From UBA2336 sp036787955 (GTDB lineage: Bacteria > Bacteroidota > Bacteroidia > Cytophagales > Cyclobacteriaceae), in assembly GCA_036787955.1 (NCBI GenBank), contig DAIQOI010000015.1, positions 1 through 55,708 on the forward strand: DNA of 55,708 nt, in the 5' to 3' direction. Both the position numbers and the translations under genes were made by a program. The stretch's first letter is position 1. The number at the start of each line of letters is the position of its first letter. This document shows positions 34,861 through 44,205 of the stretch, piece after piece. Below the pieces are notes generated by a model, which was not told where the DNA came from, made no database searches, and was given only the letters and a program-made list of their open reading frames with translations.

Positions 34861-36807
34861 ATGAAGCTACATGATATTTTGCAACAACAACTTAAGAAGG
34901 ATCCCCATTTCCTGTCAGCGAATGAAACGTTGAAAAAACAGATGCTAATTGACAAAGCACGGAACTGCGACCAGGCTCTGATAACCCTGCTGCTTCAGCA
35001 CGAAGCACTCAGGGAAAATTTTTTTCTCAGGATCAACGGTACACTGGTTTTTAACCAAAATCGTTTTCTTGATTTTCTGGAACAGAAAAATTATCTCGGT
35101 GACAACTGCACAAAATTCAAAAACAAAACCGGAAACATTGCCAGCAGGCTTTCCAAACAAAAAAACGAAGCAGTGCTGATATGGCCTTATAAAAACTGCA
35201 TCCTTGAAGGCGGGCTGACAAAAGCGGAACAAAAACGAGAAGAAATTTACTTCAGCGAAACTTTGGAGCAGGACGAAATTAACCACCTTTTGGAGCCTAA
35301 GGTTTTAACCAACGCCAGGCGCATAGATAAAAAAGGAGAACTTAGCCTTGACTGTTTCCGCAGAGACACTGAAATAAACCGGCAAAGAGGACTCCCACCT
35401 GACACCATTACCGATAATCTGATTATCAGGGGTAACAATCTTTTTGCTTTACACAGCCTTAAAAAGGAATTTACCGGAAAAGTAAAACTGATTTACATAG
35501 ACCCTCCCTACAATACGGGTAATGACGCATTTAATTACCATGACAATTTTAACAGGTCAACATGGCTGACCTTTATGAGGAACCGGCTTGAAATTGCAAA
35601 AATTCTTTTGCACTACGAGGGCGCTGTTTTTGCTCAGTGTGATGACCATGAACAAGCCTACCTGAAAGTTTTAATGGATGAAATCTTTGGCAGCGAAAAT
35701 TACAGAGAAACAATAGTGGTAAAAACCAGTACGCCAAGTGGTGTTAATGCCATCAATGTAAAAAGGGGCGAGAGGCTATTCAAGGTTAAGGAATACCTGT
35801 TGTTTTATTCAAAATCACCGGAATTCCGGTTCAATCCCATTTACATAAAGAGCACCTTTAATCCGAATTACCGATATGAAGTAATTAAAAACAAGGATGG
35901 ATATACAGTAAAAGATCTGAAGCAAAAATTTCAAAACGAAAAAGATCTTGAAAAATACGCTCTGGAGCATTACGAAAACATTTACTCACTGGAAAAGAAC
36001 AACAAAAAGGCCGGAGAAAAAATAAAGGCCGCAATAGCCCGGTCAAAAAAAATAAAAACCGTAATGGAGCACATCAACACCCGTGGGCAGTTGGTGTTGA
36101 TATATGAGGGAGGTGTTCTCATTCCGCTTAAAGAAAGAATCGTCAGGGAATCTTCTCAAAACTATTTCGGAACATTAATATCCGATCTGTGGGATGATGA
36201 AATATTTCAAACCAACCGAAGCGAAGGAGGCGTTAATTTACCCGGTGGGAAAAAGCCCGAAAAGCTGATAAAAAGAATACTGGAACTCACAACCCGTGAA
36301 GGTGATCTGGTACTGGATTATCACCTTGGAAGTGGAACAACCGCAGCTGTTGCACACAAAATGAAAAGACAATATATAGGTATTGAACAGCTTGATTACG
36401 GGCAAAACGATAGCGTTGTCAGGTTAAAGAAAGTAATTGAGGGAGAGCAAACAGGTATATCTAAAAGCGTAAACTGGAAAGGAGGAGGTTCATTCGTATA
36501 TTTTGAACTGAAAAGGTACAACCAAACATTTGTCGGGCAGATTGAGGCAGCGAACAGCACCCAAACACTTCTGCAAATCTGGGATCGGATAAAAACAAAA
36601 AGTTTCTTCAGGTATAGCATTGAACTCCAGCGGTTTGAGAAAAAAATAGAAGCATTCAAACGCCTTAAACTGAAAAAACAAAAGGAAATTCTTTGCGATC
36701 TTTTGGCTAAAAACCAGCTGTACGTTAATCTGTCTGCCCTGTGCGATCCGGATAGTAGGTGCTCGGACAGCGATATAGCAGCTACCACCCAATTCTATAA
36801 CCTGTAA
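34861..36807 (+). CDS. Orphan type III-like DNA adenine methyltransferase (Mod)
   Basis: This 648-residue site-specific N6-adenine methyltransferase has the motif order of the beta class. The catalytic DPPY (214-217, IYIDPPYNTGNDAFNYHDNF) comes first, and the AdoMet-binding motif GDLVLDYHLGSGTTAA (481-496) comes later. The region between them is the target-recognition part, and the long N-terminus resembles type III Mod proteins. No Res (helicase-nuclease) gene is on either side, so it is solitary. It is more AT- and lysine-rich than its neighbours, which suggests horizontal acquisition. It may modify DNA for protection or regulation; the recognition sequence is unknown. The C-terminus looks complete. 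Confidence 0.85.
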   Translation: MKLHDILQQQLKKDPHFLSANETLKKQMLIDKARNCDQALITLLLQHEALRENFFLRINGTLVFNQNRFLDFLEQKNYLGDNCTKFKNKTGNIASRLSKQKNEAVLIWPYKNCILEGGLTKAEQKREEIYFSETLEQDEINHLLEPKVLTNARRIDKKGELSLDCFRRDTEINRQRGLPPDTITDNLIIRGNNLFALHSLKKEFTGKVKLIYIDPPYNTGNDAFNYHDNFNRSTWLTFMRNRLEIAKILLHYEGAVFAQCDDHEQAYLKVLMDEIFGSENYRETIVVKTSTPSGVNAINVKRGERLFKVKEYLLFYSKSPEFRFNPIYIKSTFNPNYRYEVIKNKDGYTVKDLKQKFQNEKDLEKYALEHYENIYSLEKNNKKAGEKIKAAIARSKKIKTVMEHINTRGQLVLIYEGGVLIPLKERIVRESSQNYFGTLISDLWDDEIFQTNRSEGGVNLPGGKKPEKLIKRILELTTREGDLVLDYHLGSGTTAAVAHKMKRQYIGIEQLDYGQNDSVVRLKKVIEGEQTGISKSVNWKGGGSFVYFELKRYNQTFVGQIEAANSTQTLLQIWDRIKTKSFFRYSIELQRFEKKIEAFKRLKLKKQKEILCDLLAKNQLYVNLSALCDPDSRCSDSDIAATTQFYNL

Positions 36808-36874
36808 AAGAGCAAGACCTGACGGCAAACACAGATTGGGATCTCAACAGGCAGAAGAAACGGTCAGTTAAATT

Positions 36875-38590
36875 CTACCTCAGCTTTTCCCACACAAATG
36901 TCATCAACCCATTGATATAACCGGAACTGAAATCGAAGCGGATACCGGCTGCCCGATATACCTCCGGTATCGTGCGCGTATTGCCCAGTTTCAGGGCGTT
37001 GAAATAGCCTTCTAATCCGGCCTGTTTATCCGCGCGGTAATTGCGCCACAGGGCTATAGCACCCAACTGAGCCATGCCATACTCAATGTAGTAAAATGGT
37101 ACTTCATACAAATGCAGTTGCTTCTGCCACATATAGTCGCGCCCCTCTTCCAATCCGGACCAGTCGGTTACGGAATCGGAAAACGATGAAAAAATTTCTC
37201 TCCACGTATGGGCTCTTTCCTCTTCCGTATGCGACGGATGTTCGTAAATCCAATGCTGAAATTTGTCAATTGCAGCAACCCATGGCAATGTTTCGATGAT
37301 GTCTTCCAGTTGCTCGCGTACCGCGCGCCTGCGTTCTTCTTCATCTTTAAAAAACTCATCCCACGCATCCATGGAAATCAGTTCCATGGTCATTGAAGCC
37401 AGCTCTGCAATTTCTGATGGCGTGGATTTAAAGTCGTTCAGTTCCAGATTGCGGGTTAAAAAATTATGCACAGCATGCCCGCCCTCATGCATAAGTGTTA
37501 CCATATCGCGCAGGGTGGATGTGGCATTCATGAAAATAAAAGGAACACCCAGCTCGGCAAGCGGATAGTTGTACCCTCCGGGTGCTTTTCCTTTGCGCGA
37601 CTCAAGGTCAAGGTGACCCATGGAGTGCATGGTTTGGAGGCACATACCCAGAAAAGGATGAATGCGGGTAAAGCACCGTATGCCCTTTTCGGTGAGATCA
37701 GTTCCGTCTTTAAATGCCCTGAGTGGCGGACGCCCAAGTGCATCAACGGCTTTATCCCACGGCCGCAACCGAGTAAGGTTCATCATTTGCCTGCGCTCTT
37801 CCATCAGGCTGGTTAGCAGGGGGACCACATGCTGCTGAACGGCATCATGAAAAGCGAAGCAATCGGCCGGTGTGTAATCAAAACGCCCCAATGCGATGAA
37901 CATATAGTCGCGGAAATTTTTAAAACCAGCATGTACCGCCACCTGATGACGAAGCCGCACCAGTTTTGTAAAGAGTGCATCCAGTTGCTCCCTATCCTGC
38001 AGTCTTCGCAAAGTAATGAGCCGATACACTTCTTCGCGCAGCGCGCGGTCAGGCTCGAGCAACAGCACGGCAGCCTGTTGCAGTGTAAGCTCCTGACCGC
38101 GAAAAAGAACGGTCATTGCGCCGGAAATCTGATTGTATTTTTGCTGCTCCAGGCTGATTTCAGTAAACAATGGAATGTTTTCTTCCCGGAACAACTCAAT
38201 ATCCTTGCGCAAATTGCGAATCAGTATGTCATATCCCGGCACGCCCTCCAGTTCATTGATAAAAGGACTTTCTACTGCCTTACGGTTCAGCTTATCATTT
38301 ACCGGGGCTATTTCGGGTTGAATTTTTTCAACAAAAAAACGGTATGCCCGGCTGTACTCATCGTTATCTGTAAAGCGCGTCATATTTATATAACGCCAGG
38401 CCAGATCTTCCGAAATCACTGCTTCCAGTTCGCTGCGGTGCCGAAACCACGCACGCAGTTCGTGCACATCCGCAATCGGCCGGTTCAGTAGGTCATCAAA
38501 CCACGGCTTCAGCGATGGCCAGTCGGTTATTTTAAAATCTTCGGGCAAGAAAGTGCGTGGCGGACGGCTAATTTTTACGGTGTCGGTCAT
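36875..38590 (-). CDS. M3 family oligoendopeptidase (PepF-like)
   Basis: This 571-residue cytoplasmic zinc peptidase of family M3 cleaves short peptides. The metal site is visible as TLMHEGGHAVHNFL (HExxH, about residue 368), with the third ligand in the following helix (STPSEIAELASMTMELI). The all-helical N-terminal region and the C-terminal YYIEYGMAQLGAIALW block, which helps bind substrate, are intact. There is no signal peptide. It stands alone, divergent from the TauE/SafE gene by 54 bases, and its 3' end faces the methyltransferase gene. Confidence 0.93.
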   Translation of the reverse strand: MTDTVKISRPPRTFLPEDFKITDWPSLKPWFDDLLNRPIADVHELRAWFRHRSELEAVISEDLAWRYINMTRFTDNDEYSRAYRFFVEKIQPEIAPVNDKLNRKAVESPFINELEGVPGYDILIRNLRKDIELFREENIPLFTEISLEQQKYNQISGAMTVLFRGQELTLQQAAVLLLEPDRALREEVYRLITLRRLQDREQLDALFTKLVRLRHQVAVHAGFKNFRDYMFIALGRFDYTPADCFAFHDAVQQHVVPLLTSLMEERRQMMNLTRLRPWDKAVDALGRPPLRAFKDGTDLTEKGIRCFTRIHPFLGMCLQTMHSMGHLDLESRKGKAPGGYNYPLAELGVPFIFMNATSTLRDMVTLMHEGGHAVHNFLTRNLELNDFKSTPSEIAELASMTMELISMDAWDEFFKDEEERRRAVREQLEDIIETLPWVAAIDKFQHWIYEHPSHTEEERAHTWREIFSSFSDSVTDWSGLEEGRDYMWQKQLHLYEVPFYYIEYGMAQLGAIALWRNYRADKQAGLEGYFNALKLGNTRTIPEVYRAAGIRFDFSSGYINGLMTFVWEKLR

Positions 38591-38644
38591 ACTCTCAGAA
38601 ATTCTTTACATCTTGAAACGGTAAAGTTATAACCCTGAACGACA

Positions 38645-39391
38645 GTGGTTGCAGAACTTTTACTTTTCTTTTTGCTTACGCTGCTCAGCGAGATACTGGG
38701 CACGGTAGGCGGGTTCGGCTCATCTTTATTTTTTGTATCGGTGGCCCAGTTTTTCTTCCCTTTCCAGGCGGTACTGGCGCTTACCGGTTTGTTGCATGTG
38801 TTCAGCAACACTGCCAAACTGCTTTTTTTCTGGCGTACCATTGATAAAAAATTACTGCTTTGGCTGGGTGTATCCAGCGCTGTATTTGCTGCTATCGGAG
38901 CATTGTTGCTGCGCTGGATAGAACTGGATTACGCTAAACTGGTTCTGAGTTTTTTTCTGATGGGCTTCAGTGTATTTATGTTATTGCGTCCCTCCTTCAA
39001 TATCGAAGGTACACTGAGAAACGCTGTGGGGGGCGGTGCGCTGGCCGGTTTTCTGGCCGGGTTTATCGGCACTGGCGGAGCGGTGCGCGGACTGGTACTG
39101 GCCTCCTTTCAGCTGGAAAAAAACCTGCTCATCGGTACTTCGGCTGCAATTGACTTTTCCGTTGACTTGCTGCGATCCATCATTTATCTGGATGGTCAGT
39201 ATTTTCCCGATGAACTGCTGCCCGTACTTCCGCTGCTGCTCATTGCTGCATTCGGGGGCAGTTATTTCGGCAAGCTTATTGTTAACCGGATATCGCAGAA
39301 CACCTTCAGAAAGGTGCTGTTGATACTGGTATTTTTACTGGGTGTATTGATGCTGATTAAAGAATGGCTGACGTTATGCCAAAACTGCTGA
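38645..39391 (+). CDS. TauE/SafE family permease
   Basis: This 248-residue membrane protein has about seven to eight hydrophobic helices and the family's glycine-rich repeats (LSEILGTVGGFGSSLFFV near the start, GFLAGFIGTGGAVRGLVL in the second half). Members are proposed exporters of sulfite, sulfoacetate or other organic anions; the substrate cannot be told here. The start is GTG at 38645. It overlaps the next small membrane-protein gene by about 28 bases, so the two are probably coupled. Confidence 0.88.
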   Translation: MVAELLLFFLLTLLSEILGTVGGFGSSLFFVSVAQFFFPFQAVLALTGLLHVFSNTAKLLFFWRTIDKKLLLWLGVSSAVFAAIGALLLRWIELDYAKLVLSFFLMGFSVFMLLRPSFNIEGTLRNAVGGGALAGFLAGFIGTGGAVRGLVLASFQLEKNLLIGTSAAIDFSVDLLRSIIYLDGQYFPDELLPVLPLLLIAAFGGSYFGKLIVNRISQNTFRKVLLILVFLLGVLMLIKEWLTLCQNC

Positions 39392-39630
39392 TCGATATCA
39401 TCGGCTGGAGCGGTTCGCTAATGGTAATACTGGCCTACGGACTGAACAGCTATCAGCGCATTCAGTCGGATTCCTGGTCCTTCCTGCTGCTGAATTTTAT
39501 TGGAGGCATCTGTCTGATTATTTACTCTGTTTATTATACTGCATATGCCAACACGTTTATTAACGTGGTATGGGTAATGATTGCCATTCCGGCTATCATT
39601 CGTTTGATGAAACGTCAAGGAAAGCGGTAA
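39364..39630 (+). CDS. Small membrane protein, CBU_0592-like
   Basis: This protein of 84-88 residues has three predicted membrane helices (WSGSLMVILAYGLNS, FLLLNFIGGICLIIYSVYYT, NVVWVMIAIPAIIRL). The pattern matches a small uncharacterised family often labelled CBU_0592-like. Starts are possible at 39364 or 39376, and both overlap the permease gene. No function is known; coupling suggests it could assist or regulate the permease, which is an inference only. Confidence 0.75.
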   Translation: MADVMPKLLIDIIGWSGSLMVILAYGLNSYQRIQSDSWSFLLLNFIGGICLIIYSVYYTAYANTFINVVWVMIAIPAIIRLMKRQGKR

Positions 39631-39722
39631 GACAAATATCCGCATGCCTCCAATGAAGCTGTTTACTGACAACCGATTCTCACAGGCACGATAAAACTAA
39701 CGGCCCGTATGCACGCCCGTTC

Positions 39723-41594
39723 TTACTGAGCAGGCCAGTGATTATTGGAAGCCAGGGCATCCCCGCTCATTGGTATTTTTAAGTGTATGGATTTAATCTT
39801 CTTTTTTCCGGTGTTGATCCTGTGCTGATAAGTATCTGATGTTCTCCACACAGCCGGACTCACCTCATCGGTTACCGAAGTGCCATCTTCAAACTCGGTA
39901 ATTACCTGAAAGTACACCGGTCTGCCGCCCAGGTTTTTTACCGTAGCCATGTTGCCCTTTACATTAGAAATGCCGATGTCCATATACCCCCAATCGAAAT
40001 ACCATTTCTTCCAGAACCAGTTCAGGTTCTGGCCGGAAACACGGTTGAAGGTAAACATGAAATCATAGGGTGTAGGGTGTTTGTGTTTCCATGCATCCAT
40101 GTAGGCATGCAGGCATTTTAAAAACATATCTCGGCCAAGAAGGTGGTACAAAGCCACGTACGACTGTGCACCTATGGTGTATGAATTGATGCCACTGCCT
40201 TCGGCTATGTGTGTGGGTGTCATCATGGGCAATACGCGCTGCGAAGCCAGGTAGGGCTGGTCTGCATCACGTGGTTCAAAGAGCTGGTCTATGAAATACT
40301 CAGAAAAAGAGGCAAAGCCTTCATCCATCCATGCATATTTTTTTTCGTGGATGCCCATCATGAACGGAAAGTACATGTGGCACATTTCGTGCAACGTAAG
40401 GCCGAGCTGTGCCTGAACGTCATCAATTTTTCTGCCGAGGTATTGCGAAAGCAGCGCACCTGAAATTTCCTGATCGTTGGCCATGCCGGGGAATTCCATG
40501 CCACCGCCCCGAAGCCCGTTGAAGATGGTAAAGTACCGATAAGGGAACGGATAAACGGGAAACTTGTTATGAAACACCTTAAGCGACTCTTCAATAGCTT
40601 TTAGTACAGCGCCAAACTCCGGATGGGCGGGTGGGTAGGCCACGTGAATAAAGTAATCACCGTGCTGGTCGGAGTAGTTCCGGGCTTCCCACAGAAAATG
40701 ATCACTCAGGGCAAATGCAAAGTCGGGAAAATTCCTGGCGGTAAATTTCCAGGTTTTCTTACCCGATGCAGTTTTTCTGAAATCTCCCTCGCCATAAATG
40801 CGCACGGGTGTGGTGCTTTTCCGGGCCTGCTCGATCTTATCACGAATGGAGGACGTGTAAACTTCATCAGGATTTGTCGGGGGTACCGATGCCCATACCA
40901 CAAAGTTATCCGGAACAGTTATCTCAATATCGTAATCTGAATAGTCATGATAAAATTCGGTGGCAGCATCATACGCAATGCGATCCCAGAAATCAATGTC
41001 ATCCAGCACTGCCATTTCCGGATACCAGTAGGCAATAAACATGGAAGTGCTGTCAATGGCACCGCTGCGTTCAAATCCTTCGCCCGGAATTTCATAATTC
41101 CACTTAACAGACAACTGCATGGTTGATTTCGGGGGCAGAGGCTTCTTCAGGCGAAGGGTGTAATTGGTTCCTCCATAAACAATTTCGTTCGGGTTATCCA
41201 AATCAACCGGCTCGCCATTTATTTTCAATTCCTCAATAACCATCCCTTTGTGGTTGGTAAACGATGACTCTCCGCGGCTAAAGAAACCCGATTTTCTTGA
41301 AGTGGGTTTATAATAATCGTGGTATGTATGAAAAGTCGGGACGCGAATGGTGTCTTTGTTGTTGTTGTAATAGGTAATGATAGCCTCACCGCGAAGGATT
41401 TTGGTGTACGGATCCACTGAGGCACGAATCTTATATTCCGACCGGTTTTGCGTGTAGGTGTCCGATACTGTGCCGTCCCACTTCCGCGTTCCGTTTTCGT
41501 ACGCCCTGCGGAACTCCAAAGGCATATACAGTTCTTGTGCAAAGCTAAGTACGGCAGCAAACAGCACACCTAAAACAACAATGATTTTCTTCAT
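39723..41594 (-). CDS. M1 family zinc metallopeptidase, exported
   Basis: The 623-residue product has a signal peptide (ending VLSFAQ), an N-terminal beta domain and the gluzincin core. HEMCH followed after 18 residues by the glutamate of WMDEGFASF gives the HEXXH-X18-E zinc site. The exopeptidase motif normally written GxMEN appears as GGGMEFPGM, a variant seen in exported Bacteroidota members, so whether it is an aminopeptidase is uncertain. It would act in the periplasm or outside the cell. No T9SS sorting domain is seen at the C-terminus. It is a single leftward gene, followed by 92 bases without features. Confidence 0.9.
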   Translation of the reverse strand: MKKIIVVLGVLFAAVLSFAQELYMPLEFRRAYENGTRKWDGTVSDTYTQNRSEYKIRASVDPYTKILRGEAIITYYNNNKDTIRVPTFHTYHDYYKPTSRKSGFFSRGESSFTNHKGMVIEELKINGEPVDLDNPNEIVYGGTNYTLRLKKPLPPKSTMQLSVKWNYEIPGEGFERSGAIDSTSMFIAYWYPEMAVLDDIDFWDRIAYDAATEFYHDYSDYDIEITVPDNFVVWASVPPTNPDEVYTSSIRDKIEQARKSTTPVRIYGEGDFRKTASGKKTWKFTARNFPDFAFALSDHFLWEARNYSDQHGDYFIHVAYPPAHPEFGAVLKAIEESLKVFHNKFPVYPFPYRYFTIFNGLRGGGMEFPGMANDQEISGALLSQYLGRKIDDVQAQLGLTLHEMCHMYFPFMMGIHEKKYAWMDEGFASFSEYFIDQLFEPRDADQPYLASQRVLPMMTPTHIAEGSGINSYTIGAQSYVALYHLLGRDMFLKCLHAYMDAWKHKHPTPYDFMFTFNRVSGQNLNWFWKKWYFDWGYMDIGISNVKGNMATVKNLGGRPVYFQVITEFEDGTSVTDEVSPAVWRTSDTYQHRINTGKKKIKSIHLKIPMSGDALASNNHWPAQ

Positions 41595-41618
41595 GAAGAG
41601 ATGGTTTAATTTTTAAAA

Positions 41619-42959
41619 TCAGGTTGAAGCAACTTTACGCACACGAAGGGAAGAGGTTTCATCATCGAGCACCTCAATGGCATCGCCTTTTTCAATATAT
41701 TCTCCACGCGTGTAGGCGTCATAGATTTTATCATCAATCATCACCTTTCCGGAAGGCCGTAACACAGTATAAGCAACACCGCGTTTACCTTTCAGCGGTT
41801 CAGGTGCAGGTTTTACCACAAAGCCTTCCGAAGTTTCCTGAGTGGTGGTAAGCGCTATCCGTTTAAACACACGCGAATCGGCCAGCCGCACTCCTCCGGC
41901 AAAAAGCAGAATAATACCACCTACAATACCGCCCAATGTAGCCGCCACAGCATACATCAGTTCAGCGGCAGGCACAAACTCAAAATCAAAAACATCATTG
42001 TTAATCATTATCAGAATAAGCGAACCCACAGTAAGTACAATACCGGCCATGCCGGCCAGGCCAAAGCCAGGCAGCACAAACAGCTCGACCAGAATCAGCG
42101 CAACGCCGGCAAACAACGCCAGGATTTCCCAGTTGGCGGCAAGTCCGTTGAGGTAATAGGGAACCAGGTATAAAATAAGTGCAGTAACGGCAGCTGCCAG
42201 CGGAAATCCAACGCCCGGGGTCTGCAGCTCGAACCACAGTCCACCTACGATAATCAGGATCAGCAGTCCGCTGATGAAGGGATTGAGAAAGAAGGCAATG
42301 ATTCGTTCCGTTCCGCTGAGCTCAAATTTTATCAGTTCGTACCCGGTGATGCCGTTTCGTTGCAGGATTTCTTCAATCGAATTCACCTTGGCCTCGCAGA
42401 AGCCGTGCTGCATGGCTTCGGCTGTGGAAAAGGTGATTACTTCTCCTTCTTTTTTAATGCCTTCAATCACGATGCGTTCATCCACCATGCCTTCGGCAAT
42501 GCGCGGGTTGCGACCATTCTCCTCGGCAGTGGAACGCATGATAGAGCGCATATACGACTGGTACTTATCCGGAGCCTTTTCGCCTGTGGCATTGACCACC
42601 GTGGCCGCTCCGATGCTGGCTCCGGGCGACATGTAGATGCTGTCGCAGGCAATTGCAATAAGCGCCCCGGCCGAAGCTGCATCGGAATTGATATACACCC
42701 AGATGGGCTTTTTAAAATCCATGATCTTATCCACAATTTCCTTCGCATCGGTAAGGATACCGCCATAGGTATCCATTTCAATAATCACCACATCGGCCTG
42801 AATACTTTCTGCGTGTTTTAGGGCAAGTTCAACATAGCGATTGGTACGCGGATCTATTTCACTTTTAATTTCCATGAGCATCACCCGCGACTTCTGCGCA
42901 TAGGCCAGCATGGAAATAAGCATCAGGAAAGAGAAGAAAATTCCTACCCGGCAAACCAT
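41619..42959 (-). CDS. NfeD family membrane-bound serine protease
   Basis: This protein of about 446 residues joins a signal peptide (ending SMLAYAQ), an N-terminal ClpP-class serine protease domain (the active serine is likely in SDAASAGALIAIAC), four or five membrane helices (about 235-360) and a C-terminal NfeD OB-fold domain. Family members work with stomatin-like proteins in membrane quality control; no stomatin gene is adjacent here. I start it at the ATG at 42959. The open frame extends to 43292, but the extra 111 residues have no family character and would remove the signal peptide. It lies 24 bases upstream of the M1 peptidase gene, probably in one operon. Confidence 0.88.
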   Translation of the reverse strand: MVCRVGIFFSFLMLISMLAYAQKSRVMLMEIKSEIDPRTNRYVELALKHAESIQADVVIIEMDTYGGILTDAKEIVDKIMDFKKPIWVYINSDAASAGALIAIACDSIYMSPGASIGAATVVNATGEKAPDKYQSYMRSIMRSTAEENGRNPRIAEGMVDERIVIEGIKKEGEVITFSTAEAMQHGFCEAKVNSIEEILQRNGITGYELIKFELSGTERIIAFFLNPFISGLLILIIVGGLWFELQTPGVGFPLAAAVTALILYLVPYYLNGLAANWEILALFAGVALILVELFVLPGFGLAGMAGIVLTVGSLILIMINNDVFDFEFVPAAELMYAVAATLGGIVGGIILLFAGGVRLADSRVFKRIALTTTQETSEGFVVKPAPEPLKGKRGVAYTVLRPSGKVMIDDKIYDAYTRGEYIEKGDAIEVLDDETSSLRVRKVAST

Positions 42960-43194
42960 GCCTTTTGTGCAAGCGCAGCAAAACCACCGTAAACGCCTCC
43001 GCGAAATACAATTGCCGGGTTTACAGGGTGATGACAGGTTGTGCATGAATACAGCGGCTGCTAAATTAAAGTATTCTGCCAAAAGAAACGAGGCGGCCAT
43101 AAATTTGTTACGGCATAATAGAAGTCCTTTTGCAAACAACGGCAGTTGCGTAACTTCGTGGCAGCCGGAAAGGTTATTTTTTGAATAATATGCC

Positions 43195-44205
43195 ATGCTG
43201 AAGGTTTTGATTTTTTGGACTGTTTCGTTTAACCCTTGCATCCCTGCCGATTCCATCGGCACGGAAACAATCAACGGTAAAGTGTTTGTCATTCATAAGG
43301 TAGAGGAAAAGGAAACGCTGTACAGCCTGTCGCGCAGGTATGGTACCCCCATCGCACAGATCCTGGAATACAACCCAACGGCCGATGCCGGGCTGGTAGT
43401 GGGGCAAATTTTGAAGATACCCTATACACCACGTGCACCGCGAAGGTTGGCAGATGGCGTTATTCATAAAGTGGCCGAAAAAGAAACGCTTTTTTCCATC
43501 TCACGCCTGTACCAGGTAAGTGTGGACGAAATCAAACAATGGAATAACCTGGCGGACAACACGCTTTCGATAGGTCAGGAGCTGATTATCCGTAAAACCC
43601 CGGCACCGGCCGAAGGAAGGGGCACGCCTCAACCCATGGAGGTGCGCACCGTGCATACAGTTGCGCCCGGAGAAACCCTGTTTTCCATCTCCAGAAAATA
43701 TGGCGTTGGTGTGGACCAGATAAAAGAATGGAATGGCTTGGCAGGCCAGGATCTGAAGGTAGGTCAGCAGTTGTTTGTATCGCAACCCATGTACCAGCAA
43801 AATACCATTCAGCAAGCAGCCAATCAGCCCGATCAAAATAATCCGGTTACGCCGGTGGTTCAGGAAAAAACACAGCCTGTTATCAGCGAAAAAATTTCTG
43901 TGAGCACAACCCCTGCAGAAACACTGGGCAGCACAAAAGAAATCAAAGAATCAGGCCTGGCTGAATTGATCGAAGGAACAGAAGGCAACCGGAAATATCT
44001 GGCGTTGCACCGCACCGCACCGGTTGGCACCATTCTGAAAGTGCGCAACGAAATGAATAACCGCGAAGTATTTGTGCGCGTGATCGGCAAATTGCCGGAC
44101 ACAGGCCTAAACGATAAACTGATTATCAAAATTTCCAAATCAGTCTACGACCGTTTGGGAGCTATTGATCCGCGTTTCCGAGTACAAGTTACCTTTTATC
44201 AATAA
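43195..44205 (+). CDS. LysM-repeat protein with RlpA-like double-psi barrel
   Basis: This 336-residue cell-wall protein has three LysM domains (starting near residues 34, 89 and 149; each has the ETLxSxSRxYG pattern) that bind peptidoglycan, a glutamine/threonine-rich linker, and a C-terminal double-psi beta-barrel like that of RlpA (ALHRTAPVGTILKVRNEMNN, then VFVRVIGKLPDTGLNDKLI). The usual catalytic-looking aspartate (RINDRGP in RlpA) is replaced (RVIGKLPDTG), so lytic activity is doubtful. The N-terminal hydrophobic stretch (MLKVLIFWTVSF) is short for a signal peptide. Its stop abuts the alkB stop directly. Confidence 0.85.
   Translation: MLKVLIFWTVSFNPCIPADSIGTETINGKVFVIHKVEEKETLYSLSRRYGTPIAQILEYNPTADAGLVVGQILKIPYTPRAPRRLADGVIHKVAEKETLFSISRLYQVSVDEIKQWNNLADNTLSIGQELIIRKTPAPAEGRGTPQPMEVRTVHTVAPGETLFSISRKYGVGVDQIKEWNGLAGQDLKVGQQLFVSQPMYQQNTIQQAANQPDQNNPVTPVVQEKTQPVISEKISVSTTPAETLGSTKEIKESGLAELIEGTEGNRKYLALHRTAPVGTILKVRNEMNNREVFVRVIGKLPDTGLNDKLIIKISKSVYDRLGAIDPRFRVQVTFYQ

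Noticed and set aside
34861..36807. Complete type III restriction-modification system
   Set aside because: Only the Mod-like methyltransferase is present; the flanking genes are a MarR regulator and an M3 peptidase, not Res.
37829..38491. 220-codon frame opposite the M3 peptidase gene
   Set aside because: Antisense shadow of a well-supported gene; no family signature.
42960..43292. N-terminal extension of the NfeD protein
   Set aside because: The extra residues have no family character and would bury a good signal peptide that starts at 42959.
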